The position numbers and the translations under genes were made by a program. Of a stretch of DNA of 64,000 nucleotides, positions 35,531-46,570 are shown one piece after another. The stretch comes from Leptobrachium leishanense. Lineage: Eukaryota; Chordata; Amphibia; Anura; Megophryidae. Where the stretch lies: positions 4,092,001 through 4,156,000 of the forward strand of contig CM019066.1 in the NCBI GenBank assembly GCA_009667805.1, read 5' to 3'. Numbering within the stretch: the stretch's first letter is position 1; each line of letters begins with the position of its first letter. The notes under the pieces were generated by a model, which saw nothing but the letters and a program-made list of their open reading frames with translations, ran no database searches and was not told the DNA's origin.

Positions 35531-36104
35531 TGAAGAGAAATAATGGTCTCCAATTGTCCGTCCTTAACCCCTAAGACCCTGTCTTAGGCACACCTTGAGT
35601 TAACTCTCATTCTGCGCAGGAGAGAGAGAGAAATCAAAACACACGAGGCATATTTTAGTCTGGCATCCCTCTCTCTGCCTTCCAACGGTTCTTGACACTT
35701 ATTTATACCCTGTGTCAAGGCGTTGGCTCTTTATTTCATTAGTTAACATTTCAAAACATAACATAGTTCATTGGCCAGTTTCAATACAGGTCTGGTGACA
35801 CATTTCTGGACAGTCCCGTGGCCCGAGGCATGTGACTTCTTGTGACATGCTATCTCTTGAGAAATGCTAGCCATCAGCATTTCTTCAGACATTTCTAAAG
35901 ATCAGCATCTAAAGACATTTCAAAAGACTTTGAGAAATGAACCCCAAATGAATACTGCTGATTATCAATTTATCTAAAACTATTTCTTATATTTTAAACC
36001 TTAATTTATCTATTAATATTATAATTCCTGGGGTGTTATTTAACTACTTATAGGGTCCTTCTTATAGGTCAGCAGATAGTGGTCTGAGGATTCCTTTTCC
36101 TTCA
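35531..36104 (-). repeat. 5' LTR of the endogenous retrovirus
   Basis: A 574-base intact LTR. Its right edge is CCTTTTCCTTCA on the + strand and its left edge TGAAGAGAAATAATGG. It is immediately followed, in the element's sense, by a primer binding site. Confidence 0.85.
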
Positions 36105-36109
36105 GTGAA

Positions 36110-36450
36110 CATTTTATTTATTGTAATTTTAATTGACTTGTCATTAGCCCTCTCTATTTTGTGCAGATGTCTTTCAAGTGAAAAGTAAAACTGGTTTTAT
36201 TCATTGGATTTATGGTGGCAGGGGCACCCCTAGGTTAGCACAAACTGATGGGTGGGGACAGTGCCACTTGTATTATTTTTAGTGTGAATATTACCCCTTA
36301 CTTCCAGGAACTTGCAATTGCACTGCAGTGAAGTGGGAGGGGTCAGAAAGTTGGTGACAACACCAGTAACCCTTTAAGCACTGGAGACGAGCCACAATTT
36401 ACACTGCACTCCCCGACCGGACTAAAATTGGTTAAAAGGCAGCAGCCCTC
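36110..36450. other. Non-coding stretch
   Basis: No recognised feature. Confidence 0.4.
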
Positions 36451-37153
36451 TGTCACGTTTAGTCGTTACAGCCCTGTCCCCCTGCCCTCTGTATTCTTTA
36501 TGCCTTTGTTTCCCATATGGTTCTATATGTTGCTTTTCCTGGGTAGCAGACCAGGGGTTAATTGCTTTGTGTCTGCTCACCTGCTGATCATTGTCCTGAT
36601 CCCCTGCCTATTTAAAGCAATGGGCCCTTATCCCATTGCTCTTTCATTTGATCAAGTCTGCTGTGGTCTGAGCTCCCTGCTGTTATTCTAGTAGTGGTCT
36701 GTATTTTCTTGTTCAGTTTATTTCTTTTGGTTTTCCCTGTCTGTCTGCTATTTCCTCAGTTATTTCTGTGTTCCTGGTTTATGTATATTATTCCTGTATA
36801 TTTAGATCATAGTGTTTCTCCCTTGCTGTGTTTTGGTTTTCTGTTTGTTATGTGTATATGCTGATTACCTGGTTTTGACCCTTTTGCCTGGCTGACTTCT
36901 CTCCCGGTTCTGAATTCCTGGCTATACTGTACTACTGTATAAGGTACACATTCTAGTTATTGACTTTTGGCTTTTTTCTTGACGTTCCTACTATTGGATG
37001 CTCCTTGTCTGTACTATATGTATTGTTTCGAGTGTACCCTGGTATCTGTATGTTTTGCTTATCCTGTGCTGTTCGCTCCTGTTATTGCCGTCCATAGTGT
37101 GTGTCTGCACCTAGGGGCTTTTATTGAGTGCCAGTCGTCCCCCCTTTGTGACA
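36451..37153 (+). mobile_element. Possible LTR (TGTCACG...TGACA)
   Basis: Begins TGTCACGTTT, ends TTTGTGACA. Flanks CCCTC and ACCTC agree at 4 of 5 bases. Pyrimidine-rich, with CCTGG/CTGACT phrases like Ty3/gypsy LTRs of amphibians. A similar style of sequence ends CCGGGAACCGTGACA at about 39875. No coding part. Confidence 0.35.
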
Positions 37154-37333
37154 ACCTCTCCATCAAAGCGATAGGTCGCGCATTGAGGAGCTGCAAAGCG
37201 CGATCCTCCGCCTTGCAGCGCTGAGCGCACTAAGTGCGCTCAGTGAGGTGGCCAGACGGGCGTCGAGTGGAAGGAACGTCTACTCTCGCGGACGTTCCAT
37301 CTGCTCTTCAAATACGCTCGTCTGACGCCAGCC

Positions 37334-37673
37334 TTAGTTTTAGTCTTTTGACTAAAATAGCATTTAATTGTAGTCAAATTTTAGTCATCTGAATAATTTT
37401 AATTTTAGTCTAGGTTTAGTCGACTAAAATCTACTGTAAATTTAGTCGACTAAAATCTAATGGTTTTAGTTAAAGTGTAATTAATGCATTATTTCAGCAT
37501 TTCTCATTCTATACTCCTGGAGTAAACCTCTATTAACCTGTTATTATTTTGGTATTAAGGTCTGAACATGCAATACAGGCGCAGATATAACTGTTACGTA
37601 ATAAATAACATATTTATCTTAAAATCCAGTTTCCATTTTGACTGCAAATTGATTTAGCTTTCATCGTAGTCTT
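37334..37673. mobile_element. hAT-type MITE (GTCGACTAAAAT family), left part, split
   Basis: TTTTAGTC and GTCGACTAAAAT motifs as in 16548-17346. It continues at 38931-39063, the two halves being separated by another hAT element that duplicated GTAGTCTT. Confidence 0.7.
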
Positions 37674-38930
37674 CAGTGGCGGAAGTACCAGGGTCGCAGC
37701 GGTCGCGGTTGCGACCGGGCCCTGGCATTTCGCCACTGGAGGGCGGCCCAGCGCCGCCGCCAGATTCCGGCAAAAAGCGCCGGAATCTGGGAGCAGCGCT
37801 GCTGGCTGTTCCCCTCCCTGTGATCGGCCCGCTGGCTTGCAGCTTGGCCGCTCGCGTGGGATGGGAACTAGCTGACCAGCGCACGAGATCTCGCGAGAAC
37901 TCGGCTGCGCTGGTCAGGTGGTTTCCGGTGAGCGGCCAGGCTGCATGCTTTCAGCGGCCGCTCACCTCAGAGTAACAACGGCGGCAGCAGAGGAGGTGAG
38001 TATATCCATGAGCTGGGGCAGAGCTGGGGCAGTATATCCATGAGCTGGGGCAGAATATCCATGAGCTGGGGCAGTATATCCATGAGCTGGGGCAGAGCTG
38101 GGGCAGTACCAGTATATCCATGAGCTGTGGCAGTATATCCATGAGCTGGGGCAGTACCAGTATATCCATGAGCTGGGGCAGTACCAGTATATCCATGAGC
38201 TGGGGCAGAGCTGGGGCAGTATATCCATGAGCTGGGGCAGAGTTGGGGCAGTATATCCATGAGCTGGGGCAGAGCTGGGGCAGTATATCCATGAGCTGGG
38301 GCAGAGCTGGAGCAGTATATCCATGAGCTGGGGCAGAGCTGGGGCAGTATATCCATGAGCTGGGGCAGAGCTGGGGCAGTATATCCATGAGCTGGGGCAG
38401 TATATCCATGAGCTGGGGCAGTATATCCATGAGCTGGGGCAGTATATCCATGAGCTGGGGCAGTATATCCATGAGCTGGGGCAGAGCTGGGGCAGTATAT
38501 CCATGAGCTGGGGCAGTATATCCATGAGCTGGGGCAGTATATCCATGAGCTGGGGCAGTATATCCATGAGCTGGGGCAGTATATCCATGAGCTGGGGCAG
38601 TGTATCCATGAGCTGGGGCAGTGTATCCATGAGCTGGGGCAGTGTATCCATGTGCTGGGGCAGTGTATCCATGTGCTGGGGCAGTGTATCCATGTGTTGG
38701 GGCAGTGTATCCATGTGTTGGGGCAGTGTATCCATGAGCTGGGGGCAAAAATATCCATGTGTGGTCTGGGGGCAATATATATGTCCATGTGAGCTGGGGG
38801 CAATACTATCTTTTTTATATTGCAGGAAAAAAAAAAAGGTAAAAATATGGATCTTTTTGGGGGGGGGGGGGTTGGGGGGCCCTTCATGGATTCTTGCACC
38901 GGGGCCCTCAGGTTTCTAGTTACGCCACTG
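37674..38930. mobile_element. hAT MITE (CAGTGGCG) with perfect 8-bp duplication, nested in another hAT MITE
   Basis: Ends CAGTGGCGGAAGTACCAGGG and, inverted, CAGTGGCGTAACTAGAAAC, flanked by GTAGTCTT at 37666-37673 and 38931-38938. GC-rich cargo at 37700-37980 has the inverted pair GCGGCCGCT/AGCGGCCGC-type palindromes and ends GAGGTGAGTATATCCATGAG, which opens the minisatellite. No transposase. Confidence 0.9.
38005..38760. repeat. 21-bp minisatellite inside a hAT MITE, about 35 units
   Basis: Unit CATGAGCTGGGGCAGTATATC, the complement of the unit at 13893-14147. Variants carry an extra AGCTGGGGCAG or ACCAGT; towards the right GTATATC becomes GTGTATC and GAGCTG becomes GTGCTG, so variants are clustered as expected of local unequal exchange. 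Confidence 0.92.
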
Positions 38931-39063
38931 GTAGTCTTGACTAAAATGCCATTTAATTTTAGTCACTTTTTAGTCATCTGAATTTAAATTTTAGTCAAAA
39001 ACATGTTATAATATTTAGTCGACTAAAACTAGACTAAAATTTTTAGTAGACGAAATTAACACC
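38931..39063. mobile_element. hAT-type MITE (GTCGACTAAAAT family), right part
   Basis: Resumes the interrupted element (ACATGTTATAATATTTAGTC as at 17299-17318) and ends AAATTAACACCG near 39064. Confidence 0.7.
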
Positions 39064-39447
39064 GATAGATCGTTGCGTCTGTTCAGTTTTAGAATAGCTA
39101 GAAGTGCATTTTCTTTCCATTTTTAAAAGAGATTGTTTTGGGTTTGATGTGTGTGTGTAACGTTGGGGGCTTCCAGCCTTTCCGTTGCGCTTGAGGGCAG
39201 CATGTCTGATGCTGCTCGCTCACCAACACCCGGTTTAAATTGAAACCGGCAGGGAGGTGGCTGCATGAGGTGCGGCTTGAGAGGGAGGGTGCGGTCTGGT
39301 GAAGGTCTTTTAAAAACCAACAATTCCTTCTAAGCAGTGCCAGATCGTGGTTATCCATACTGCTCCTTGTACCTGAATTCTCTTGTGATTTAACCTGTTA
39401 TTGACCTCTGCTTGTTTTCTGACTATTCTGCCTTCCGTTGCCCTAGA
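39064..39447. other. Non-coding stretch, possible LTR interior
   Basis: Pyrimidine-rich text (GACTATTCTGCC, TTGACCTCTGC) resembling gypsy-type LTR sequence, continuing after the fold-back MITE to GTGACA at 39868-39873. Class uncertain. Confidence 0.3.
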
Positions 39448-39448
39448 C

Positions 39449-39587
39449 CAGGGGTAGCAACCTTGGCTCCCTGATGTTTTGGGAACTACATTTTCCATGT
39501 GGCTCAGTCAGCTTAATGGGTGACTGAGCATCATGAGAGATGTAGTTCCCAAAACATCAGGGAGCCAAGGTTGCTGACCCCTGCCCT
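39449..39587. mobile_element. Fold-back MITE, about 140 bp
   Basis: A near-perfect hairpin: CAGGGGTAGCAACCTTGG... and its complement CCAAGGTTGCTGACCCCTG, arms of about 55 bases including TGATGTTTTGGGAACTACA. A second member is at 56395-56520 (AGATGTTTTGAAACTACA). Confidence 0.75.
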
Positions 39588-40340
39588 AGACTACTTTCTT
39601 GTACTACGCTTCTGCACTGATATCGACCCGGCTATTCCATTTAACTATTCTATGCTCTGTTTTCCTGATTCTGGCTCGTCTGACTACCCCCGTGTTGCTG
39701 ACCTGGTTTTGAATTACGACATTCTGTTTGATTAACCCTTTCTGTCTAGCTAGTTTACCTGGCCAATTCTAAGGGATTCTTCTACGGCTACCCTGTTGGT
39801 AGCTTTTGGGCTCTGTGGAGTGTTGGGCTTTAAGGACTGCGTGGTGGGATCCGGGAACCGTGACAGTGTATTTGTCTTTGTATATTTTGGAATACATTGT
39901 CTATTACAATACAGAAGAGGGAGACTTTCTATGCCTGGCTTGTCACACAGACATGTATCCAGACAGAAGAAAATATCTATTTAATTGTTTGAACTCTGAA
40001 AAGTAAACTATGCGAAGCAGACGGCATGTCTAGAAATCCTATTAGGGTTGAAAGCACTAGGTTTGTATGTGATGGCAATACACCAGCAGGGAGGCACTCT
40101 GTAAACACATTTTGTAGCACATAACAATGCGTGTTCTGACTTGTCAGATAGTTTGTATGTTATTGTGAATCTTCACTTGCTGCAGCTTCTCCGCTACCTG
40201 CTCTACAAATTGCCATTCCTCTTAGCAAACTGTGAAACCATAATAAAGCACGAACACACAAAGCAATCTCTATCCTAATGAATGTGACTTTTTACCTCCA
40301 AGAGAGAGAGTTAAACATTGTATTTAGTGTAAACAAAAGG
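39588..40340. other. Non-coding stretch
   Basis: Apart from the possible LTR end noted above, nothing recognised. Confidence 0.4.
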
Positions 40341-40345
40341 CAAAC

Positions 40346-40973
40346 ACTTGGGGCACTATTCCCTAGTTCGTGTTAACATGTGGGCACCAACGGGGAAAAT
40401 CCGAGCCTGCATATTTCACCATAGCGTTCCCATGTTACCACGATATTCCGGGGCAGGTGCTACCTCGGCACCTCGCCCCGGAACGGAAGGCTTACTGCTG
40501 GGATATTCACGGTATCGCTTGCGTGCCACCATAGCTATAACCTGGAGTACATAGGACGCAATGGAGGGTTGTGTTTCCAGGCTGCAAGCCCTGTGCGATC
40601 TCACTCTCGCAAGATCACCCAGCAAAATGGAGGGAGCTTGGGAACCATTTGTTCCCACTCTCACTCTGTTCGCGGGCAGATGAAATATCGGATCGAGATT
40701 TCGTGAACTCCGGAATCTCTCGACCTCGGCTGTGCGTGGTTCCCAACAAGCGGCCAGGCTACAACCTCTGCCGGCGGCCGCTCAAAGGAAGAAGACGCCG
40801 GAGGAGCCTGGCATCGCGGGAGGGCGAGCTGAGGGTAATATGTGAACTGGGGGCAATTTTTGAGCGGGGGATATATATATATATCTGTTCCTATTGAAAA
40901 GCGGTCACATGAAATAAAAGTATCGGTACTTGTACTCGGTCTTAAGAAAAAAAATGGTATAGGTGCATCACTA
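40346..40973. mobile_element. MITE pieces: GGGCACTATT-type start and TAGGGATGCACC-type end
   Basis: Begins GGGGCACTATTCCCTAG, like the family at 12235; GC-rich cargo at 40560-40840 resembles that of 12330-12600. The right end reads GGTATAGGTGCATCACTA, the hAT-type family also seen at 23. Either a composite or one insertion into another. Confidence 0.4.
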
Positions 40974-41350
40974 GATTTTAATTGTTTACCGGTACCGTAT
41001 ACTTTTTTTTATAATTTTGCTCCTCGCCAGAGGTCAAGTCCTGGGAAAAAAAGTGAGGGAACTCACCCACGAATTCCACAACCCCTATTACCTGAAGAAA
41101 AAATATATATATCACGAGTATAGCCGGACGAGCCGGTGATACCATTTTTATTGGGTTAACTTTACATTTAAAAGACAAGCTTTCAAGAGTGTAAACTGGA
41201 AACTATACTGATCAGTGAAAGGTATCACTACGTACAGGTATACTCGCGATTTTGGCAACTGGACTAACGCGTTTTATATATAATCTATATATATATCCAG
41301 GCCCAGACCCCCCAGAATTATATACACAGCACTGGACCCCCAGAATAATA
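40974..41350. other. Non-coding stretch with dispersed repeat fragment
   Basis: TTTTTATTGGGTTAAC and AAAGACAAGCTTTCAAGAGTG (41139-41191) look like a common frog repeat fragment; class unknown. (TA)n at 41285-41300. Confidence 0.35.
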
Positions 41351-41389
41351 TACACGGCACTGGTTATATGGATATATTTTCCCAGTTCA

Positions 41390-43075
41390 CATGGATATAA
41401 TTGCCCCAGCTCTCATGGATGATGCCCCCAGCTCTCTTGGATAATGCCCCCAGGTCTCATGGATAATGCCCCCAGGTCTCAAGGATATATGCCCCCAGGT
41501 CTCATGGATAGTGCCCCCAGGTCTCATGGATAGTGCCCCCAGGTCTCATGGATAGTGCCCCCAGGTCTCATGGATAATGCCCCCAGTTCTCATGGATAGT
41601 GCCCCCAGGTCTCATGGATAGTGCCCCCAGGTCTCATGGATATATGCCCCAGCTCTCATGGATAATGCCCCCAGGTCTCATGGATATTGCCCCCAGGTCT
41701 CATGGATAATGCCCCCAGGTCTCATGGATATATGCCCCCAGGTCTCATGGATATATGCCCCTAGGTCTCATGGATATATGCCCCTAGGTCTCATGGATAA
41801 TGCCCCCAGGTCTCATGAATATTGCCCCAGGTCTCATGGATAATGCCCCCAGGTCTCATGGATAGTGCCCCCAGGTCTCATGGATAGTGCCCCAAGCTCA
41901 TGGATATTTCCCCCCAGCTCATGGAAATGCCCTAGCACATGGATATGCCCCCCAGCTCATGGAAATGCCCTAGCACATGGATATGCCTCCCAGCTCATGG
42001 AAATGCCCCAGCTCATGGATATGCCCCCCAGCTCATGGAAATGCCCCAGCAAATGGATATGCCCCCCAGCTCATGGAAATGCCCCCAGCTCATGGATATG
42101 CCCCCAAGCTCATGGAAATGCCCCAGCTCATGAATATGCCCCCCAGCTCATGGAATTGCCCCCCAGCTCATGGATATGCCCCCCAGCTCATGGATATGCC
42201 CCCCAGCTCATGGAAATGCCCCAGCACATGGATATGCCCCCCAGCTCATGGATATGCCCCCCAGCACATGGATATGCCCCCCAGCTCGTGGATATGCCCC
42301 CCAGCTCGTGGATATGCCCCCCAGCTCATGGATATACCCCCCAGCTCATGGAAATGCCCCCCAGCGTTACATGGATACTGCCCCCAGCTCATGGATTTGC
42401 CCCCCAGCTCATGGATACTGCCCCCAGCTCATGGATACTGCCCCCAGCTCATGGATTTGCCCCCCAGCTCATGGATATGCCCCCCAGCGTTACATGGATA
42501 GTGCCCCCAGCTCATGGAAATGCCCCCCAGCTCATGGATACTGCCCCCAGCTCATGGATTTGCCCCCCCAGCTCATGGATATGCCCCCCAGCGTTACATG
42601 GATACTGCGCCCAGCTCATGGAAATGCCCCCAGCTCATGGAAATGCCCCCCAGCTCATGGAAATGCCCCCAGCTCATGGATACTGCCCCCAGCTCATGGA
42701 TACTGCCCCCAGCTCATGGATTTGCCCCCCCAGCTCATGGATATGCCCCACAGCGTTACATGGATACTGCCCCCAGCTCATGGATTTGCCCCCCAGCTCA
42801 TGGATATGCCCCCCAGCTCATGGATACTGCCCCCAGCTCATGGATTTGCCCCCCAGCTCATGGATATGCCCCCCAGCGTTACATGGATACTGCCCCCAGC
42901 TCATGGATTTGCCCCCCAGCGTTACATGGATACTGCCCCCAGCTCATGGATTTGCCCCCCAGCTCATGGATATGCCCCCCAGCGTTACATGGATAGTGCC
43001 CCCAGCTCATGGATTTGCCCCCCCAGCTCATGGATATGCCCCCCCAGCGTTACATGGATATGCCCCCCAGCTCAC
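41390..43075. repeat. Large 20-23-bp minisatellite, about 1.7 kb
   Basis: Two zones. 41390-41885: unit about CCCCCAGGTCTCATGGATAGTG (22 bp). 41886-43075: unit about CATGGATATGCCCCCCAGCT (20-21 bp), with longer composite repeats in the right part that include GCGTTACATGGATACTGC about every 60-110 bases. Frames stay open for up to 430 codons, but composition is purely repetitive. Core similarity to the 21-bp arrays at 13893 and 38005 (CATGGATATxxTGCCCCAGCT) is clear. Confidence 0.92.
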
Positions 43076-43629
43076 CTCTCTGCGCCCGGCGGCCGCGTGC
43101 TTCCTGTTAGAACGGCCGCTGAGAGGAAGTGCAGCTGCTCGCCTGGGATCGATTTAAACAGCCAGGCGAGCGGCTCCACTTCCTGTCAGCGGGCCATTCT
43201 AACAGGAAGCACGCGGCCGCCGGTAATGTGCGGCGGCCGCCTGCTCCAGCCTTTCGGGCTCGGGCCACAGCGGGAACGCTGCGTTCCCGCAGCGTTCCCG
43301 CTGTGGGAGAAGTGCGGGAACGACGTTCCCGCTCGACTCGAGCCCTGCTCCTCGCGTTCAATTTGAGTCTTATCTCTTCTCTCGTTTCCATAATAAATCT
43401 CCATCGTGTTCTACTCAGGTCGCGCTATACTCGAGTATCTACGGTATGTGGTTGCTTTTGATTGGGAGTATGTATAGTGATGTTATTAATATATATCAAT
43501 ATGCAAAAGATGTAGTCACATACTCGATTAGGTCCACAGCTGGAGGAGGTCCTCACTCCAAGGCCTCAAGACAGCAAAAATATTGAAAAAATACAGCACA
43601 ATGTGGTATATTAGAAATAGGTTTATTTC
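43076..43629. other. GC-rich palindromic sequence beyond the minisatellite
   Basis: 43090-43225 contains inverted copies of CTTCCTGTTAGAACGGCC and of CGCGGCCGCCGG; GCGGGAACGCTGCGTTCCCG and its neighbours at 43269-43340 form GC-rich hairpins. It matches in style the cargo next to the arrays at 14150-14310 and 37900-37990. No clear element ends. 43420-43629 shows nothing. Confidence 0.5.
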
Positions 43630-44376
43630 AAAAAACACACAACACTGTGTGGAGAAAAAAAGGCACAGCACACCAACATCAAAACCTCATCCCCACTGTA
43701 AAACATGGCGGAGGGAGCATCATGGTTTGGGGCTACTTTGCTGCCTCAGGGCCTGGACGGATTGTTGTCATTGATGGAAAAATGAATTCCAGAGTTTGTC
43801 AAGACATTTTGCAGGAAAACGTAAGACCATCTGTCTGCCAACTGACGCTACGCAGAGGATGGGTGATGCAACAGGACAATGACCCAAAGCATACAAGTAA
43901 ATTAACAAAAGAATGGCTTCAACAAAACAAAATACGCCTTCTGGAGTGACCCAGTCAGAGTCCTGACCTCAACCCTATTGAAATGCTTAAGAGAGCGATT
44001 CACACCAGACATCCCAAGAATATTGCTACACTGAAACAGTTTTGTGAAGAGGAGTGGTCCAAAATTACTCCAGATCGTTGTGCAGGTCTGATCTGCAACT
44101 ACAGGAAACGTTTGGTTGAGGTTATTGCTGCCAAAGGAGGGTCAACCAGTTATTAAATCCAAAGGTTCAGATACTTTTTCCACCCTGCACTGTGAATGTT
44201 TACATGTTCTGTTCAATAAGAACATGAAAACATATAATGTTTGTGTTGTATTATTTTAAGCAGACTGTGTTTTTCAAATTGTTGTGACCTAGATGAAGAT
44301 CAGAGCACATTTTATAACCAATTCATGCAAAACTCCACGTAATCCCAAAGGGTTCACATACTTTTTCTTGCAACTG
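43630..44376 (+). mobile_element. Tc1-like element (family 1), 5'-truncated, with transposase relic
   Basis: Close relative of the element at 9148-10762, beginning in mid-transposase and ending in the right inverted repeat (CTTTTTCTTGCAACTG). The frame 43647-43949 keeps the second catalytic aspartate (QQDNDPKHT). It stops at TGA 43947-43949, where the other copy has TGG, and then has lost 12 bases around 43989. It retains seven A at the run where the other copy has six. Confidence 0.88.
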
Positions 44377-44603
44377 TGTTGTTCTGCAAGTTGTGTATCC
44401 ATTTACCAAGGTTGTGCTATAAAGCTTTGTATGGATACAAATTTTATTCTGACTTGTTTGGAAGAAACGATGATGTGACTTTTGCAAATCTTTAGTTAGA
44501 ATCCTTAATTAGAGTGGTTTATGATGGTTATGTAATGGCATTTTGCAAGAGGTTTGAATGGGGTTGGGTCAGACCTGGAAACACATCACAGCCTAAACCT
44601 TAA

Positions 44604-44871
44604 CCCCTTACTGCCGGGTGGGTTGTGCCCAGCAGGGTGTACTAGTACGCCACATTCTCCGACTGCTGAGGTGGGCCCCGCCTCCAGCCCACTGACACAT
44701 GGCATGCGCCACTGGCTGCAGTGGGACGACCTGTGTTCAGGCTGTCCCGCGGCAGCTGGTGGGTGGGCTGGATGCGCCCCATAGAAGGCAATGGGGCGTG
44801 CTTTGCAATCCTGCGGCATTGAGTTCCATCTGCCGCGGGGGCGGCATTGTACACCCTGCCACGTAAATGGG
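44604..44871. mobile_element. TTAA-flanked MITE (CCCCTTACTGCCG ends)
   Basis: TTAA at 44600-44603 and 44872-44875. Ends CCCCTTACTGCCGGG and, inverted, CCCATTTACGTGGCAGGG. GC-rich; no coding capacity. Confidence 0.65.
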
Positions 44872-44875
44872 TTAA

Positions 44876-45955
44876 AGGCAAGACTCAAATAGAAAATGTT
44901 TGCATCAGCTGTTTTCCGTTTGTGGCTTCCCTTTAATGTCTGTTTTACGACAGCCACTTTTTCAGCAGCTCAAGTCGAAATACTTACAAACCACAGGGTG
45001 TTATCCGTTCCAGAAGGCCATAGGACTTCATGAAGACAGACACTATCTCTGCGAGAGCTCACGAAAGTGAGATCCGACCAACACGACTGAAGGATACACG
45101 GAGGGACACTGTGAACGATTTGTTCCCAGTGTTCAGCTGCCTGAGGCGCAAGGAAGCAGCAGATCGTGCTGCTGTCTGCTGGTGGGAATAGCTCGTTCTT
45201 CATCTGCTAGGTGCACAGTAATAGCTTCCATACGAAGTATATGAAATGTTAATTTACAGTAACCAGGTGCAACATCTAAGATTCAGGCTGAGCTTGCGTC
45301 TTGGATGTAATTGGACAAGTTAAAATTAATCCGAGGTGTTAATAAAGGTGTAGTTAGGTTGGCAGAGTATTCTGCCATCATCCAACACAGCACCGAGCTC
45401 TAGAGGTAAAGGTGGGGTTGGGATCATGGCAGAGTAGAGCTTTGGTATTGTGTTGGGTGATGGCAGAATAGAGGAAAAGGTGGGGTTGGGATGATGGCAG
45501 AGTAGAGCGTGGTGTTTGTTATGCTGGATGATGGCAGAATAGATGCCAGTGTGAGAGGGTAGCGGGAGAAAGTACAGAATATGACTAGGATGGTGGCGGA
45601 AAGTTCTGGATGTGTGGTTAAAGGATCTTGTGGTTTTCAGATCACATACACACGGCATTTTTTTTATGTTACAGTTAAAAAATGTATCAAAATAAGGCTG
45701 ATAATTTTAAAAGGATTTGGTCTGGTTTTAAATTTAGCAATTCCATAGACTATATTGGCTCCGGTAAGTTTACACCCGGGTTGGAATAGAGATCATTTAT
45801 CTATTAAAACAGGATTTTTTTTGTACATAAGCCATTCAGTGACTACAGTATCCAGTGATATATTATACAAAGTAACCTTCTAAAGAGGGGGCAAAGTGAA
45901 GGCACTGCCGGATCACAGGGGAAAATGGCTCAAGAATAAACCAGAATATATATTT
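44876..45955. other. Non-coding stretch with a short tandem duplication
   Basis: 45420-45545 holds about two copies of a unit near 65-70 bases (GATGGCAGAGTAGAGC ... GGATGATGGCAGAATAGA). Otherwise nothing recognised. Confidence 0.5.
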
Positions 45956-45959
45956 ATAT

Positions 45960-46300
45960 ATATCACCGCACTCCAGGATTTTTTCACATAAATTCACTTT
46001 ATTAGAACATGTTGATGTCTGTCAACGTTTCGGTTCCACTCCGGAACTTTCATCAGGACAAAAAACAATGCCCCCATATGAAAACCCTCAGGCTTAAATA
46101 GGTAGAAAAGATCATTAAAAATTACAAACACCTTGGTTACTCACCCTCCCAATGTGTATTGCGTCCGGCGTGCCCTGAGGTCCTCTGCGCATGCGCCATA
46201 CTGCGGGTTATCCCTATGATGTCGTCCTGGTGACCAAGATGATGTAAACTCCACATAAGTCTTTCTAAACTATGCCCTCCGGCTATATATATATATATAT
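45960..46300 (-). mobile_element. Penelope-like element terminus with hammerhead-like core
   Basis: On the minus strand CTGATGA (46056-46050) and GAAACG (46031-46026) flank a helix II of GTTCC/GGAAC. The sequence continues into GC-richer material and a (TA)n at 46284-46300. No coding part in this piece. Confidence 0.5.
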
Positions 46301-46449
46301 ATAACGCCAGGGATCCCCGCACTCCACGTGTAAATGCAGTTAATTGCTCCGGTGCTGGACTCTCGCCGAACCAGCTATATACAGTGTACAAAGGAGACCG
46401 CTCCACGGAGTCTTCAATTCAAGGAACTTTAATGTGAAAAATTATTCAA

Positions 46450-46479
46450 CGTTTCAGTCTTATCAAAGACTTTCGTCAG
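46450..46479 (-). ncRNA. Hammerhead-like core, left terminal repeat of the Penelope-like element
   Basis: Minus strand: CTGACGA (46479-46473), helix II AGTCTT/AAGACT with loop TGAT, then GAAACG (46455-46450). N7 of the core is free to vary (here C). Helix III and the cleavage strand are not evident, so activity is uncertain. Confidence 0.45.
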
Positions 46480-46570
46480 GAATATAGAACAAACACAAAC
46501 ACCAACTTTATATAGACCAACATACAAATTAATTACACCTGTAACTGCAAACGTAAACTACGCAGCGCGA

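Larger units (their letters stand above)
23107..36104 (-). mobile_element. Endogenous retrovirus (gamma-like), antisense, split by a BEL/Pao insertion
   Basis: A provirus of about 7.3 kb (after subtracting the BEL element) in reverse orientation within intron 1. LTRs of about 575 bases start TGAAGG and end CTTCA on the minus strand. Target duplication GTGAA lies at 23102-23106 and 36105-36109. Pol and Env relics read on the minus strand. The two LTRs differ by only a few small changes (for example a short indel near 23506 versus 35930, and one base near 23555), so the insertion is fairly recent. Despite this, pol has a large internal loss and the frames are broken. Gamma-like assignment rests on RT, integrase C-terminus and Env layout. 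Confidence 0.85.

Noticed and set aside
37676..37975. GC-rich open frame resembling a CpG-island first exon
   Set aside because: Within a hAT MITE bounded by an exact 8-bp duplication; no splice partner.
37962..38899. Open frames of 257-310 codons on the minus strand with HGYTAPA and QLMDILP repeats
   Set aside because: Minisatellite read-through; three overlapping frames are equally open.
41865..43366. Open frames of up to 430 codons rich in P, S and W
   Set aside because: Minisatellite read-through, no independent evidence of coding.
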